64,000 nt of DNA from Neonectria sp. B-13 (taxonomy: Eukaryota; Ascomycota; Sordariomycetes; Hypocreales; Nectriaceae): the NCBI GenBank assembly GCA_002682825.1, contig NOKP01000010.1, positions 1,302,001-1,366,000 on the forward strand, given 5' to 3'. The notes under the pieces were generated by a model. It searched no databases. It had not been told where the DNA came from and worked only from the letters and a program-made list of their open reading frames with translations. The position numbers were made by a program, and so were the translations under genes. This document shows positions 10,612 through 22,954 of this stretch, piece by piece. How positions within the stretch are numbered: the first letter of the stretch is position 1; the number at the start of each line of letters is the position of its first letter.

Positions 10612-11484
10612 TGTGAAGAGTTGCTGAATGGATGGGTCCAGGTGAGGGACAATTCAAGGGAGTTGATCCTGAATAGGCGGGTGTGGATCGGGCTAAGAGG
10701 TCCTGGAAGGCTTCACGAAGATTTGTCAATATCTTTCGAGCAAGATGAGTGAACAGATTCTTTATACATGGGCATGTCAGTATCCGAGCATCCGTTGTGG
10801 TCCAGTCTATCAGTGAAGTTGAAGGCGAGGAATGACGTCGAGGGGTCGGCCAATGAGGGGCCAAGCAAATCATCGGCACTTGGCTTCCGCAGCGGGGCAA
10901 TCCTATACAAGATCTTGCACACGATCATTACAGGGCTCACTCAATCAGTGGGAGAAACATCTTTGTTGTGAATGTGTCGGTACCAAGGCTGTGGGAGTTC
11001 AATTTCTCAGCCGGCTAACACGAAAGCTGCATCTCGTGTATGAGCTAAAACCAGAGTTGTGACGTAGAAAGCAGCCTCTTTTATGTTGTACTTCGTACGC
11101 CACCCCGCGACCGCATGATCCAGGGTCTTCTAGGAATACCCCGAACAAGTCAAAAGAACACAATCTGTCCCAAATACACCAGATACAACCATGAAGGTGA
11201 ACCTGCGGAAAGGAAAATGGCAAGGAAATGTGAAAATTCACAGCAAAGGCATAGCGGATCCTGTCTTTCGTCTTTCATCGCTCCTCGTACAAACTGCAAT
11301 TCGGCGAAAGGCATCGTAGTCGCATCGTATCGCGTAGCATTCCCCCGCCATATATCGTATGTGTCGTCACTCGTGCAACGTCGCACTATTCATCTTCATC
11401 ATCACTTAGCCAATCCGCGACGCCACATTGCTCGCCGACATACCGAACACACAGCTACAGGCGGCATTCCCACTCCGCCTCTTC
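10612..11484. other. Intergenic, no gene seen
   Basis: Presumed promoter of the ankyrin gene and unassigned sequence. No tRNA, repeat or coherent ORF found. Confidence 0.45.
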
Positions 11485-11628
11485 TCACGACTGGTAGTCG
11501 GTAATTCCGTCCCCCTCACCCGTGTCCGGCTCGTTCGGGATCGGCGGGTCTGGCTTGGGCGTCTCGGGACGGTGCGCAATGGCACCCCATGTCTCGGGGC
11601 GGTACGGTGCTGAGAAACACTGTGTCAT
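11485..11628 (-). CDS. Doubtful small ORF, 47 aa, Pro-rich
   Basis: ATG at 11628 gives a 47-residue protein starting MTQCFSAPYRPETWGAIAHR and ending GEGDGITDYQS. It is Pro/Asp/Glu-rich with no membrane segment. Two points favour a real gene: an AT-rich TATA-like element (ACTTATAAGC) on the minus strand near 11766-11757, about 130 bases upstream, and a clean CAATG start context. Codon use cannot be judged at this length. No family recognised; it may be spurious. Confidence 0.28.
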   Translation of the reverse strand: MTQCFSAPYRPETWGAIAHRPETPKPDPPIPNEPDTGEGDGITDYQS

Positions 11629-14600
11629 TGTTTTTCTTTCTTGTCTCTCCTGGCTCTTGCGTGTGGTTTGTAGTGAATCAGGTCGGGGAGCGAAACCAGG
11701 ATGTGAGTGAGCGAGAACTGCAAGGAGCTTGCCGAGCGGGGAGGTCGAGCGTCGAAAGCTTATAAGTGTCTGGTGGCGGGGTCCCCTTACGTCAGGTCTG
11801 CGTAGAACTGCACATAAGTTGTGTCTGCGTTTCGGAAAGATCATAGGGTGTGGACATGCGCTGGAGGTGTATCACAGGTTCGTCGGGAGATGGCGGATGG
11901 TCAGGCGATTCTACTACGCAGAGCTGAGTCGCGATGCGGCATGTGCTGCGGCCATCCGGGTGCGTGCTGCAATATGCCCGGGAGGTGGGTGGCCGCCTAC
12001 CCACGGTTTCATTTCTTGGAGGAAATATGTGTTCTGGAGATGTTTTGCTCGATATATGTCTGTAAATGGAACGGGACTACCTTTGCCCTCATCGGTCGGG
12101 AAATGATAGTGAAGCGGGCTAGCCTTGGATGAAAGGCATCGAGCCGGAGAGTCGTTGAAGATCCTGCAGGCGACAGTCGACAGGGAGGGTGATATTCATG
12201 AATGGTACTGTAATTACTGTACTGTGCTGTAAGGCAACTCGATGGGTACGTGGTACTGCACACAATACTGGGGCGTGTGTAACAGCAGAAACGTCAACGT
12301 CACCCACCATCTGAGAAACGTGTCTTGCTCGGGTTGGACCATGCTTCTCGAAACATGCTTGTCAAGGTGAGTTCTGTTCATCGATCTCGGGGTGCGTAGC
12401 GCCGGGTCCAGGGCGGCTTGAGTGAAGGACGCAGAGCAGACAGAGGCCCTCTTTTAAGCTTCCCCGCGTATTTTTCCGCGCCGAGGGGCTCTTTGATTTC
12501 TGCGCTACTCGCGTTGACATTACCAAGTCAGATCATATCATCAAAGCAAGCCCCTGCCGCTGTCAAACCGAATAAACCAGGATCTGTACTGCCGCCGGCA
12601 TCACGACTATACCTGTATTGGATCTCGGTACGAATTAATCGCAGGGGGTTTCTAGGGTTTGGACTGGAGACCGTCGAGTGAGGTCCGAAGGTTGTCATTG
12701 AGGGGCAGGACGTGCAGGTTGATCGGCATTTACAACGGTCGCGGGGTTCCGGCGTTCCGTCGCAGCCGCGTCGGCTGAACGTCGAGGGTGTTATCATCGA
12801 GATTGATACTAGTAGGTCCAATGGTACGGAGTACTTCGTACATGGGCAGTTCCTTTGCAAGCTTGGAAACCCGAGACGGCCGCGCAACTCTAGCAAGGCC
12901 GCTAATAAGCTGTTGGATCTTTCATGTGCCTTTGATAGATTGGCAGATTGACAACGTTGGGTGGGATTGTCGAAGTCTCCGTGCGAGGGTTGCTTAAGGT
13001 TTCATGACAAGGGATGGGATACCAACGCCATGGGCAGACAGGCCAAGCACCCATGTCTGATGTCTCCTTCGATGGGAAAGTCGAAGACCATGCTTGTCAC
13101 GTTTACCGACCGGGGGTTGCCTCAAGAGGAAGTTGTGCCTCGTTGCCAGCATGAGGCCAGTTGACAACGGAAGATAGCTGAGACACGATCCGCAAGAGGG
13201 GCATAGCGAGAGCGAGAGGGGAGAGAGCATGAGGGGACAGAGCGCAAGAGGGGGAAATGGTTGGACGGATAACAGTCAGCGCTGATGCAGACGAGGGGGA
13301 AAACTGAGTTGGGAACTGGCTGCATCCATCTGCATGTTGTCTTGAACCCTTGTTGATCGGGCCCCGAGAAAAATAAGCGTACGTGTGTACGTGCTGTGGC
13401 AACTTGCAAGTGGATAGTCACGTCTACGGACGCGGAAACATAGACTAGGTAGTAGACTAGCTAGAGCCTATAGCAGTTGGTTGGGAAGTTTTTTTCTTCT
13501 TCCTTCTGGCATCAACCTGGACAAATCTCCTCTCCACATGCGGAAGGAGGCTAGTAGAGGAGACAGTTGGTTTGTTGTGTTTCGTAAGAAGCGAGATATC
13601 ACATGCACCTCGAGGCCTTCAGTACCTCTCCAGTCATTGACCGCTGGAGAGGCGACCAGAGGGGTGATTGATCCATGGCATTTGGCCTGGGTGAGATATT
13701 GTAGCCAAGGAGAGCTGTTATCAAAGTCAGAAGCTTTCCAGGCCGTCGGCCAGTTTGTTCAGCCCACCACATAGTCCGATCGGGTGAGCTCTAGCTGGAA
13801 CTGGAGGGGGGGAGCGAGCAGCAGACCATAGTTTTTGGAACCAGGAAATTGGAAACCGGAAGCGCCCCCAGCAGAAGCTGGCCGCAGCGATGGGTCGAGG
13901 CGAATTTCTGGGAACTGGCGCGATCGAGATACCCAATTACTACGTAACCTGCATGAAAGTTTACAAAACCGGGTTTGAGTCTGGCAAGCTTTAGCATAGA
14001 ATGTGGAATGTGGAATGTGGAAATGTGGAGGGGAAAATACGGCTCTGTACTTAGGGTCCAAGTATCACGACGCTTCGCGCATGGCCGAGCATCAGATGTT
14101 TGGGTCGCTGATGGCGCTAGCACCCGGCAATCCGCAGGCCGGTATCCGCCACTCACTCCACTGAAGCAGCTTGGAAAGGTTTCAAGCTCCGGCCGGGCGG
14201 CCACGACCGCCGCAGCTACTTCCAGTGTACTAGTTAGCCCTGTATAGATAGGTAGTAGTAGGCGGCTGGCGTTGGAAGCTGAGGGAAGGTAGCGGCGGAT
14301 GGGAGTGTGGGTGGGCGCGTATCTCGACGCAGTTGCCAATGTTGCAGTGCTTTGCCTCAATTACGGGCGTAGAACGGGCAGGTAGGTACCCATTCGTCGG
14401 CGCCTGCCATAAAGTAGACAGGTTGACAGTTAAGGGAGCCTGAAGGTGGTAAGCAAGTGAGGCAAGCACTCAGGCAGGTAGATACCTTCTCCGGATTGTA
14501 CAGTACAATGCCTTCCTCACCCACAAGACACGGGGTACCTGCCAATCCTAAAAGATGGAACCTGGGGGTTTCTCATCCGCTCCAATCCACCCACACTCCC

Positions 14601-15770
14601 CAAGCGGGAGATGTCGACTCTTGTCTCTCTCTTCCCCTCACTTCGCAGTACGAAGCGAAGTACGAGTACAGCACAGTATAGCGTACCATCCATCCATCGC
14701 GCCGCTGCTCACCACCACAAGACACGCCGGCAGACGACGTCGAATAAGGCCCGACTGGGAAACATGCCACGCCAACTCCAGGCTCGCCCAACCAGACACG
14801 CTACCACGGCCATGCGCTTCAGCATCGCTGCAGCTCGCTCCTCTCCCCCTCCCGTGTCGCCGCCTCGGCCTGGTTTGTCCCTTGCGTCGTTACGAAGGAC
14901 GCTGCTTCAAGCATCAAGCGGGCGGTGGGAGTGGGGCCATGGAGTCGGCCGGCCATCTAGATGCCGTAGTCGAGCGTGAAGGGACTCTCCAAACATCAGA
15001 CCACCTTTCGCCGTCTCCGTCATCACCCACCCGGAGTCCAAAGCGACAGCCCGCCTGCCACATGCCCGCTGTGTGCGCGGCTGTCCCCGGCTGTGCCCGT
15101 TCTATTCGGCCCTGAGCTCTCGCGTTGACTGAGTTGACGCCAGCATCAGCGCCATGCCCGCCAGGAAATGCGAATGGATCTTGGATGACGAGCTGGATTC
15201 CCCGGCCCGTCTTCCTGGCATTCGGTGGCTTGGAATTCTTGGGTTGACCCCCCACGCACACCATCCATCCTCCTGGTCACCCTCTTGCTGTTCTGTCCTG
15301 GTCTCTTGGTGTCTGGCTGGCTCTGTTGCCCTCTCTCTCTCTCCCTCTCCGGCTCTCTGGTCGGCTTGCTTACACCGAACCCAGCCAAGCAACTTATCCC
15401 ACTCCCATGCACATCCAGGAATACATCCACGCCCATAGCACCTCATGCTGGCGTTACTGCACCTTCCAATCTAACTGCATCTGCTGATCTGACCCAGCAG
15501 CCTTGCCCTTCGGTGCCTTACTCCTCGTAAACCTGCGGCAAAGCTTGGAAGCTTGCCTCACCGCAATCCCATGGGTCCTATGTACCTCTTCTCTCTCGTT
15601 TGTCTCTAGTAACTTCCTGTCGCCGCTCTTGGCAGTTCCCCGAATCTTGTATAAGAAGCGCCCCAACGCCTAGCTCTCTTGTCCCAACCCATCCATTTGG
15701 TTCTTCCTCAGCTCTCATCCAAAGAGTTGATTCACACTTTAACTTTGTTTCCCCTCACAATCCCCCACCA
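11629..15770. other. Long gene-poor region upstream of phosphoketolase
   Basis: About 4.1 kb without a supported protein gene on either strand. Contains a short AATGTGG tandem repeat (14000-14028), CTAG-rich patches (13441-13465) and pyrimidine-rich sequence toward the phosphoketolase start. Many short ORFs exist, but none has organised composition. It could hold a long promoter, a long leader intron or noncoding RNA. Confidence 0.45.
15648..15735 (+). promoter_or_regulatory. Putative core promoter of phosphoketolase
   Basis: TATAAG at 15650-15655 lies about 120 bases before the start codon and is followed by a CT-rich tract (15661-15730), an arrangement common at strongly expressed fungal genes. 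Position only; no transcript evidence. Confidence 0.35.
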
Positions 15771-18343
15771 ATGGCTGAAGTCAAGTCCATCCAGCCCTAC
15801 GGTCTCGCCCGATCCACCGTCAAGGGCGAGCCGCTCTCTCCAGAAGAGATTGTGAAGTACAATGACTTCTTCAAGGCCAGCTGCTATCTGTCCTTGGGCA
15901 TGATCTATCTCAAGCAGAACCCTCTTCTCCGCGAGCCTCTCAAGACCGATCATCTCAAGCTTCGCCTGCTGGGCCACTTCGGCTCCGCTCCCGGTCAGAT
16001 CTTCACCTACATGCACTTTAACCGCCTCATCAAGAAGTTTGACCTTGACTCCATCTTCATCTCCGGTCCCGGCCATGGTGCTCCTGCCGTTCTCTCGATG
16101 TCCTATCTCGAGGGTGTCTACTCCGAGGTCTATCCTGAAAAGTCCCAGGATCTCGAGGGCCTGCAGAAGTTCTTCAAGAGCTTCTCGTTCCCCGGCGGCA
16201 TTGGTTCCCATGCTACCCCGGAAACTCCAGGGTCTCTGCACGAGGGTGGCGAGCTGGGTTACTCCGTCTCGCACGCCTTCGGTGCCGTCTTTGATAACCC
16301 CGATTTGATTGCTGTGACTATGGTTGGTGACGGTGAGGCCGAAACTGGTCCCCTCGCTACCGCATGGCACAGCAACAAGTTCCTCAACCCCATCGTTGAC
16401 GGTGCTGTCTTGCCAGTTCTCCATCTCAATGGCTACAAGATCAACAACCCGACACTTCTTGCCCGAATCTCGCACAAGGAGCTCGAGAACTTGTTCCTCG
16501 GTTACGGCTGGCAACCCTACTTTGTCGAAGGTGACGATATCGAAACTATGCACCAGGCAATGGCCGCTACGCTTGAGCAGTGTGTCAATGAGATCAGAGC
16601 CGTTCAGAAGAAGTGCCGTGAAAGCGGCGAGGCTGAGCGTCCCAGGTGGCCCATGGTCATCCTCCGAAGCCCCAAGGGCTGGACTGCCCCCCGAAAGATT
16701 GACGACAACTACCTCGAGGGTTACTGGCGTGCTCATCAGGTCCCCATCACGGACCCCGCAACCAACCCTGCACACTTGAAGATTCTTGAGGATTGGATGC
16801 GCAGCTACGAGCCTGAACGCCTGTTCGACAAGGACGGAAAGCCTATCCAAGCCTTGACGGACCTCTGTCCCACCGGTCTGCGCCGCATGAGCGCCAACCC
16901 CGTGGCAAACGGTGGCCAACTCAAGAAGCCCCTGAAGATGCCCGATTTCAGAGACTATACCATCAAGGTTGAAAACCCTGGAAATGTCATGGCCGCCAGC
17001 ATGACCAATATGGCCGTCTTCCTCAAGGATGTCATGGCCGCCAATATGAAGAACTTCCGACTATTCGGCCCCGATGAGACTGAGTCCAACAAGCTGGGCG
17101 GCGTTTATGCTGCCGGCAAGAAGGTTTGGATGGGCGAGTACTTTGAAGAGGACAAGAACGGTGGAAACCTCGCCAAGGCCGGCCGTGTCATGGAGATGCT
17201 TTCCGAGCACACCTGCGAGGGTTGGCTCGAGGGATACATTCTCAGTGGCCGTCACGGACTGCTCAACAGCTACGAGCCCTTCATCCATGTTATTGACTCC
17301 ATGGTCAACCAGGTAAGAAAAAATACTCTTTTGAAAACTGTTTCACGCGGCTGACAACTTCTCTATAGCACTGCAAGTGGATTGAAAAGTGTCTCGAGGT
17401 TGAGTGGCGAAGCAAGGTCGCCTCTCTCAACATTCTGTTGACTGCTGTCGTTTGGCGACAGGACCACAACGGCTTCACTCACCAAGATCCTGGTTTCCTC
17501 GATGTTGTAGCCAACAAGAGCCCCGAAGTTGTTCGCATCTACCTTCCTCCTGATGGAAACTGCTTGCTTTCTGGTAAGAACCCTCCCCCCTCCAGATTCT
17601 CCTGCCGTGGCATATAGCTAACAACATGAACAGTCATGGACCACTGCCTGCGTTCTGTCAACTACGTCAACGTTGTCGTAGCGGACAAGCAGGAGCATCT
17701 CCAGTACCTTACTATGGACGCTGCCATCGAGCACTGCACCAAGGGTATCGGCATTTGGCCACAGTTCAGCACTGATGCCGGCGAGGACCCCGATCTTGTT
17801 ATGGCATCCTGCGGTGACGTTAGCACTCACGAGTCGCTGGCGGCCATCGACCTCCTGCTCCAGCACTTCCCAGAACTCAGAGTTCGCTGTGTCAACTGCG
17901 TGGATCTCTTCAAGTTGATCCACCCCAGCGATCACCCTCACGGACTGACGGATACGGAGTGGACTAGCCTATTCACAGACGACACGCCCGTGATCTTCAA
18001 CTTCCACAGCTACCCGTGGATGGTGCACCGCCTGACTTACAAGCGTCCCGGTAGCCGCAACCTGCATGTCCGAGGCTACAAGGAGAAGGGCAACATCGAT
18101 ACGCCCCTCGAGCTGGCCATCCGCAACCAAACTGACCGCTTCAGTCTGGCAATGGATGCCATTGACTGGATGCCCAAGCTGCGCAACCGCGGCACGTCTG
18201 CCCGCCAATCTCTGCTCAATGCTCAGATTGAAGCCCGGAACCAGGCATTCGAGACCGGCTTGGACCCCGATTTCCTCAAGAACTGGACGTGGAAGCGCAA
18301 CGGGATGTGGAGGAAGACGGGCGACGGCCTAGCTTCACGATAG
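15771..18343 (+). CDS. phk: Xylulose-5-phosphate/fructose-6-phosphate phosphoketolase
   Basis: Thiamine-diphosphate enzyme that cleaves xylulose-5-phosphate (and fructose-6-phosphate) with phosphate to acetyl phosphate plus glyceraldehyde-3-phosphate (or erythrose-4-phosphate), a cytosolic shunt to acetyl units. Spliced: 15771-17312, 17369-17573, 17634-18343, coding 818 aa, the usual family length. ATG at 15771 begins [11 protein letters not shown]; upstream in-frame codons are leader. Visible signatures: [32 protein letters not shown], the [20 protein letters not shown] block, the ThDP/Mg motif [20 protein letters not shown] near residue 186, and [17 protein letters not shown] after intron 1. 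Intron 1 (17313-17368) has a GCTGAC branch; intron 2 (17574-17633) has GCTAAC. Fungal phosphoketolases are considered to be of bacterial origin by ancient transfer (family knowledge); nothing in this copy looks recent. Confidence 0.96.
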
Positions 18344-18638
18344 AGGAAGACTATGGGCTTCACTGCCAGGATAGAAAGACGATTGACTCGACTTGGAATT
18401 CTAGATGGCGGGATAGAGAAGAGTTGGAAAGGTGTCGATGGTGACAAAGCAGAAGGCTAAGGGCGTTGATTGATGAACTGCTGGGTGGCTATCGTGTGTT
18501 GTACGTAGTCTCTTGTTATTGCTTCATTCCCCTCGTTTATAGGCCCGTCTTGATTATACATGCAACGCGAATGATCTATGAATATCTGTAATGAAATCCA
18601 CCTTTGGACCACGTTCATACCAAATGCCCCTGGCTCTA

Positions 18639-19322
18639 TCAAGCACCATTGACTGATTTTGGTTTCCTCACCATGTGGAACATGTTTACCCCCAACTCAT
18701 CAAACCACGATTGTCCTACGACTTTGAACCCGAACCGCTCATACAGCGGCCGCCCTGCCTTGCTCGCATTCGTATAGGCCATCCACCCGTCCTCGTCGAC
18801 GTGGTCCACGCCGAAGCTCATGAACGCCGCGCCGACGCCACGCCGCTGGGCATCGCGGCGCGTCACGACGGTGCTCAGGAGCCAGTAGTCCCGGCCGGCG
18901 ACGAAGTTCACAGCCGCATCGGACGCGGTCTGGAAGAAGCGCGCGGCCAGGGCGGCGTCGCCGCTTGACGGGTACTTGGCCGGCGTCAGGACGAGGGGAG
19001 GCGAGACCGGTGGGGCGGCGGGGCGGCGGACCCAGCGGACCCAGCCGAGGATGGCGGAGCCGGGGACGGAGGCGGAGCCGGCTGGGACCTCCGGGCCGGC
19101 GACGGGTGGCGACGGTACGGCGACGACGATGTGGTTGCTCGGGAGGCCGATGTTGCCCTCGATTTCCTTTGTCAAGTAGGCGCGGACTTCAATCGAGTCC
19201 GGCGGGAAGCACCGCAGGCTCAGCGGGCTGCCGAAGAAGGCGTCGAAGTGGGCGTCCACCATAGCCGGGACGTCGGCGAGCGTGGCTTCGCGGAGCGTGA
19301 CTGTGGGTTTCATGGCTGCCAT
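18639..19322 (-). CDS. GNAT-family N-acetyltransferase
   Basis: Single-exon 227-aa protein, convergent with phosphoketolase (about 295 bases between stops). It begins MAAMKPTVTLREATLADVPA, the typical first beta-strand and helix of a GNAT fold. The acetyl-CoA binding motif A is RRDAQRRGVGAAFMSFGVDH, followed by AYTNASKAGRPLYERFGFKV, matching the usual motif B. A Pro/Ser-rich loop sits between strands (about residues 68-125). Fungal GNATs of this kind often act on small molecules, but the substrate cannot be read from sequence. A second Met at codon 4 could also serve as start. Confidence 0.85.
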   Translation of the reverse strand: MAAMKPTVTLREATLADVPAMVDAHFDAFFGSPLSLRCFPPDSIEVRAYLTKEIEGNIGLPSNHIVVAVPSPPVAGPEVPAGSASVPGSAILGWVRWVRRPAAPPVSPPLVLTPAKYPSSGDAALAARFFQTASDAAVNFVAGRDYWLLSTVVTRRDAQRRGVGAAFMSFGVDHVDEDGWMAYTNASKAGRPLYERFGFKVVGQSWFDELGVNMFHMVRKPKSVNGA

Positions 19323-20057
19323 GGTTGTTCTTGTCCGAGGGTGGTGCTATTCGTCGATGCTCAATGGGTTTGTGTGCTGACGATAGTCGGTTTCGGGAAT
19401 ACTGCAACTTTAGGGCGTTGTTCTTTTCAACGGGCTCGAGGTTGGCGTGAGTCACGGTGAGTCATGGGGGGCCAGCAGAGATGTCAATTGAATTGCACTC
19501 CTTGCTTCCTTCCTTCTACTAGTGCAGCCTTTTGACACGCGCCTTTTGACATGCGCCTTTTGACATGCGCCTTTGACGTGATGCCATGTACAGCTGGGGT
19601 TGGGGGTTGAACGCTCCTAAAAAAAACCCCACGAGATGTTGAATTGTTTCCTCTTCTCACATATGCCGACCCCTTTTTTCGTATCCTGGCGAATAAAAAC
19701 AGGCACATATTGTTGATTTATTATCTTTGCCGTCCAATTTGGAAGTTGGGAAAATAAGCTTACGCCTGGAATTGACCAATGGCCAAGATGCCAGGATGTC
19801 AAGCCAGACCCCTGCTTACAACACTCGTAGATACGCGGAGTACAGATACAGGCACGAACAGTTGTATCATCAATTTTCACTCAAGCAACTCTTTTGCTTA
19901 GATACTCTCGTTATTATCACTCATGTCTTGAACCCAAATCCTCCGAAACGCCCGAGCTGTCCCGTTCCCAATCTCCATTTGCCAGAATTGGTATATCTCG
20001 CCAGGTGCCCTTTCGCTGTAGTATCATCGCCATTCTTCCCCCGTGGACGTGTTCATC
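19323..20057. other. Intergenic between GNAT and MSH2 genes
   Basis: Holds the GNAT promoter, a 14-bp tandem repeat (listed separately) and an AT-rich stretch before the MSH2 stop codon. No gene seen. Confidence 0.5.
19527..19576. repeat. 14-bp tandem repeat, about 3.5 copies
   Basis: GCCTTTTGACAYGC is repeated at 19527-19540, 19541-19554 and 19555-19568, with a partial copy to 19576. Copies 2 and 3 are identical; copy 1 differs at one base. Noncoding, about 200 bases upstream of the GNAT start. Confidence 0.85.
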
Positions 20058-22954
20058 TTACAAAGTCTTGACCGACTGGAAAAACGGGTTGGCCAGTAAG
20101 TCGGCATTCGCCCCGACCAGTTCCTTGAGCGCCGCCACCTGGTCCTCCTGGCTCATCTCCCCCTTTCCGACCTTATCCTTCCACTCGAGGAGCACCTGCT
20201 TGAGCATGGCGCTGCCCTGCTCGACGTCCTCTTTGCTGTAGTTCAGCGCCAGGTCCTCGTGCTTGGTGGTAAAGTCCTCGAGCTCGTCGGCCTTGCGCTT
20301 CGCCATGCGCACGACCTTGTCCGGGAAGCGCACTAGCTCTGCGACGTGGATGCCGAAGCTCTGGTCACACACGCCGGGCGCCACCTTGTACAGCAGCGTC
20401 ACCTCGCGCTTTTGGGCCTCGGCATCGTCGCCGGTGCCGCCGATGTGCGCTGTGACGTGCATGTTCTGCACTTGCGGGTACTGGTCTGCCAGGGCCGTGA
20501 GCTCGTGGAAGTGTGTCGCGAACATGGCGAAGCAGCCAATTTCCTTGACGATGTGTTCTGAAATGGCCCACGCCAGGCCGAAGCCGTCGTACGTCGAGGT
20601 GCCGCGGCCAAGCTCGTCGATGATGATGAGTGATTCCGAAGTGGCCGACTTGAGGATGTTGGCCGTCTCGAGCATCTCGGCCATGAAAGTCGACACTCCC
20701 TTGAGCTGCGAATCGCTGGCACCCACACGAGCAAGGATGGAGTCGAAAATAGTAAGTTCAGCCTCGGCACAGGGCACGAAGCATCCAATCTGGGCTAGAA
20801 GGGCAACAACACCAGTCTGGCGGATGTATGTCGACTTGCCACCCATGTTGGGACCAGTGATGATAAGGAAGGATGACTTGTCGCGCGTGAGCTCGATATC
20901 GTTGGTAATGAACTGCACGTCGTCTTGTAGCTCCATACACGGATGGCGGGCTTCCCGAAGTATCGTCTGGCCCTCGCCGCGAGGGTGCATCTTGGGTCGG
21001 ACGTAGGGCTCAGGGGCGTGAACTGAGGCATGGGCGAGAGACACAATGACATCCAAGTGGGCGAGAACGCCTGCGAGTCGTTCAATGACGGGGCAGTAAG
21101 AAGACGCCACCTGGACAACTTCGTGGACCAGACTGCTCTGGGTCCGGTTGTAGTTCTGGGAAAGCTGATCGTGCTCGCGGCGGTAGGCCTGCAGTTTCTT
21201 CGTGGTGAAATAGACGCCGTTTTTCTGCGTCGAGCATTCCTGATAACCGGATTTGTTGCGGATGCAGCCAGCTTCTTGCCGGGTGAGACGCATACACACG
21301 CCGTGGACCTTGTGGCTGGTCTCGAGAAAAATCTTCTTGTCTGGGTCCTGGCCGAGGTCGTCGGCCGCAGCCAAGAACTCGGAGCGGATGTCCCGGTCGA
21401 CCTGGTCGAGCTTCTTACGGATAATGCGTAGGCTCTGGTCAAAGTCGGCCTTGATGATGTACTCGTGGCGGTCCAGCGCGTCGAGGTCGACTGTCTGCTC
21501 CACCATGTCCTGCAGCTTACCAAGATTGTCGGAGAGGTCACGGAGCTTGGTGGTGTAAGCCTCGTCGAGAGGGTCACGGTACGCCTCATCCATGACTCCT
21601 TCAAACGTCCCAATAAACCCGGGGAGGCGAATAACGACCTGGTATGCTCGAACAACATCTTCGAGATTCGCCTTGCCGCGCTGGAACCTCTTGGAAAGTC
21701 GGTACAGGTCAGGAATCGAGCGGAGGTGTTCCTCTTGAAGGGTCTGGCGGAGTTCAGTATCAACAAAGAAGGCCTCGACCAGCTGCTGACGCTTTTCGAT
21801 TTCTTGCTTGCTCATCAGAGGTTGCTTCAGCCACTGGGCAAGTAATCGACTGCCAACCGGTGTTTTGCAGTGGTTGAGCACGCCAAAGATGCTCATTGTC
21901 TTAGACCCATCCCGCGGGCCGGGCATGAGGTTGAGGGCTTTGAGGGCAGCAGCATCCAGCTTCATGAACTGTGCTAGATCATGCTGGTAGAGCTGGTACT
22001 GACCAAAGTTGGATGGGTCTTGGAGGACGTTAAGGTACTTGATCAAAGACGCGGCAGATCCCATGGCCAGCTTGAGATCTGTCTGGGGCAGCAGATTGGT
22101 GGCCCGCTCGTCCTTGAGCAGACGCGTGAGGTCCTGCTCGATATCGCGAATGCCAAAATCCCCAGACGGCCGCTCAGCAATCGCCACGCCGCAGTTGTCG
22201 ATGATCTTCTTCAGCTTTGCGAGCTCGGGATCCTTGTCCTTTTCACCCTTATCGTACTGTATCAGACACTCGCGGACACCGAGCTGGATGAGGAGGGCCT
22301 CGAAGTTGGAGTAAAGATCGTTGTCGAGGAACTCGCTGACGCCGAGCTCCCGGACGCTGGCATCGGCGAAGCAGACGCCCACGTTGCGCGCCTCGGAAGC
22401 CTTGGCAGAGATCTTGACGGCCAAGATCATGGGAGCTGCATCGATCTGGCTTCCGAGTTCTTCCTCGACGTCCTGCAAGTTGCCTGGTGAGGCCTGCTTC
22501 ACGCACTTCCAGTTCATGCGGCCGGAGGCGCTCTGCCAGATCTCTATCCTCTTGCCGAGCTTCAGAAGTGCCTCTCGGAGGAACTGGCGGAAGACGGTCA
22601 TGGTCATGGTGACGGACGGGAGTCCGGTGTGGTCGTTTCGGCCGAGCTGTCGAACGACGGAGGTCGTCTTGTAGACCTAGGAAACGTGTGAGGAAGCAGC
22701 TTCGACAAAAGTAGGTAGAGGCACTCACGGTCTTGGCGATGAAGTTGGCATCCTGGCCGTGAGCGGTGTACCAATCGCCTCGATCGAAGACACGGATCGA
22801 GTCCCCGTCGACTGGTGGGAGTGACTTGAAGAAGCGGATGAAGCCGCCCTCGTCGTCGAGCTGTGTGCACACGAATGTCAGTCGGGTTCCAGGTCAGGTT
22901 GCACTGGTGAGAGAGATCTGGAGCACAGACCTTCAATTCTGGTCGTGAAGCCAT
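20058..22954 (-). CDS. msh2: DNA mismatch repair ATPase MSH2
   Basis: MutS homologue that pairs with MSH6 or MSH3 to recognise mismatches and loops in nuclear DNA. Spliced on the minus strand: 22954-22931, 22860-22729, 22676-20058, coding 924 aa, full family length. The first exon is only 24 nt (MASRPELK) and joins in phase 0 to LDDEGGFIRFFKSLP. The mismatch-binding domain I contains RGDWYTAHGQDANFIAKT. The ABC ATPase domain is intact: Walker A TGPNMGGKSTYIRQTG near residue 660, the GVSTFMAEMLETANILKSAT block, and Walker B LIIIDELGRGTSTYDGFGLA near 740, followed by FATHFHELTALA. The C-terminus carries the helix-turn-helix and dimerisation region. Divergent from the zinc transporter at 24911. 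Confidence 0.96.

Noticed and set aside
15732..16919. 395-codon minus-strand ORF opposite phosphoketolase
   Set aside because: Antisense shadow of a well-conserved enzyme; no domain in the translation.
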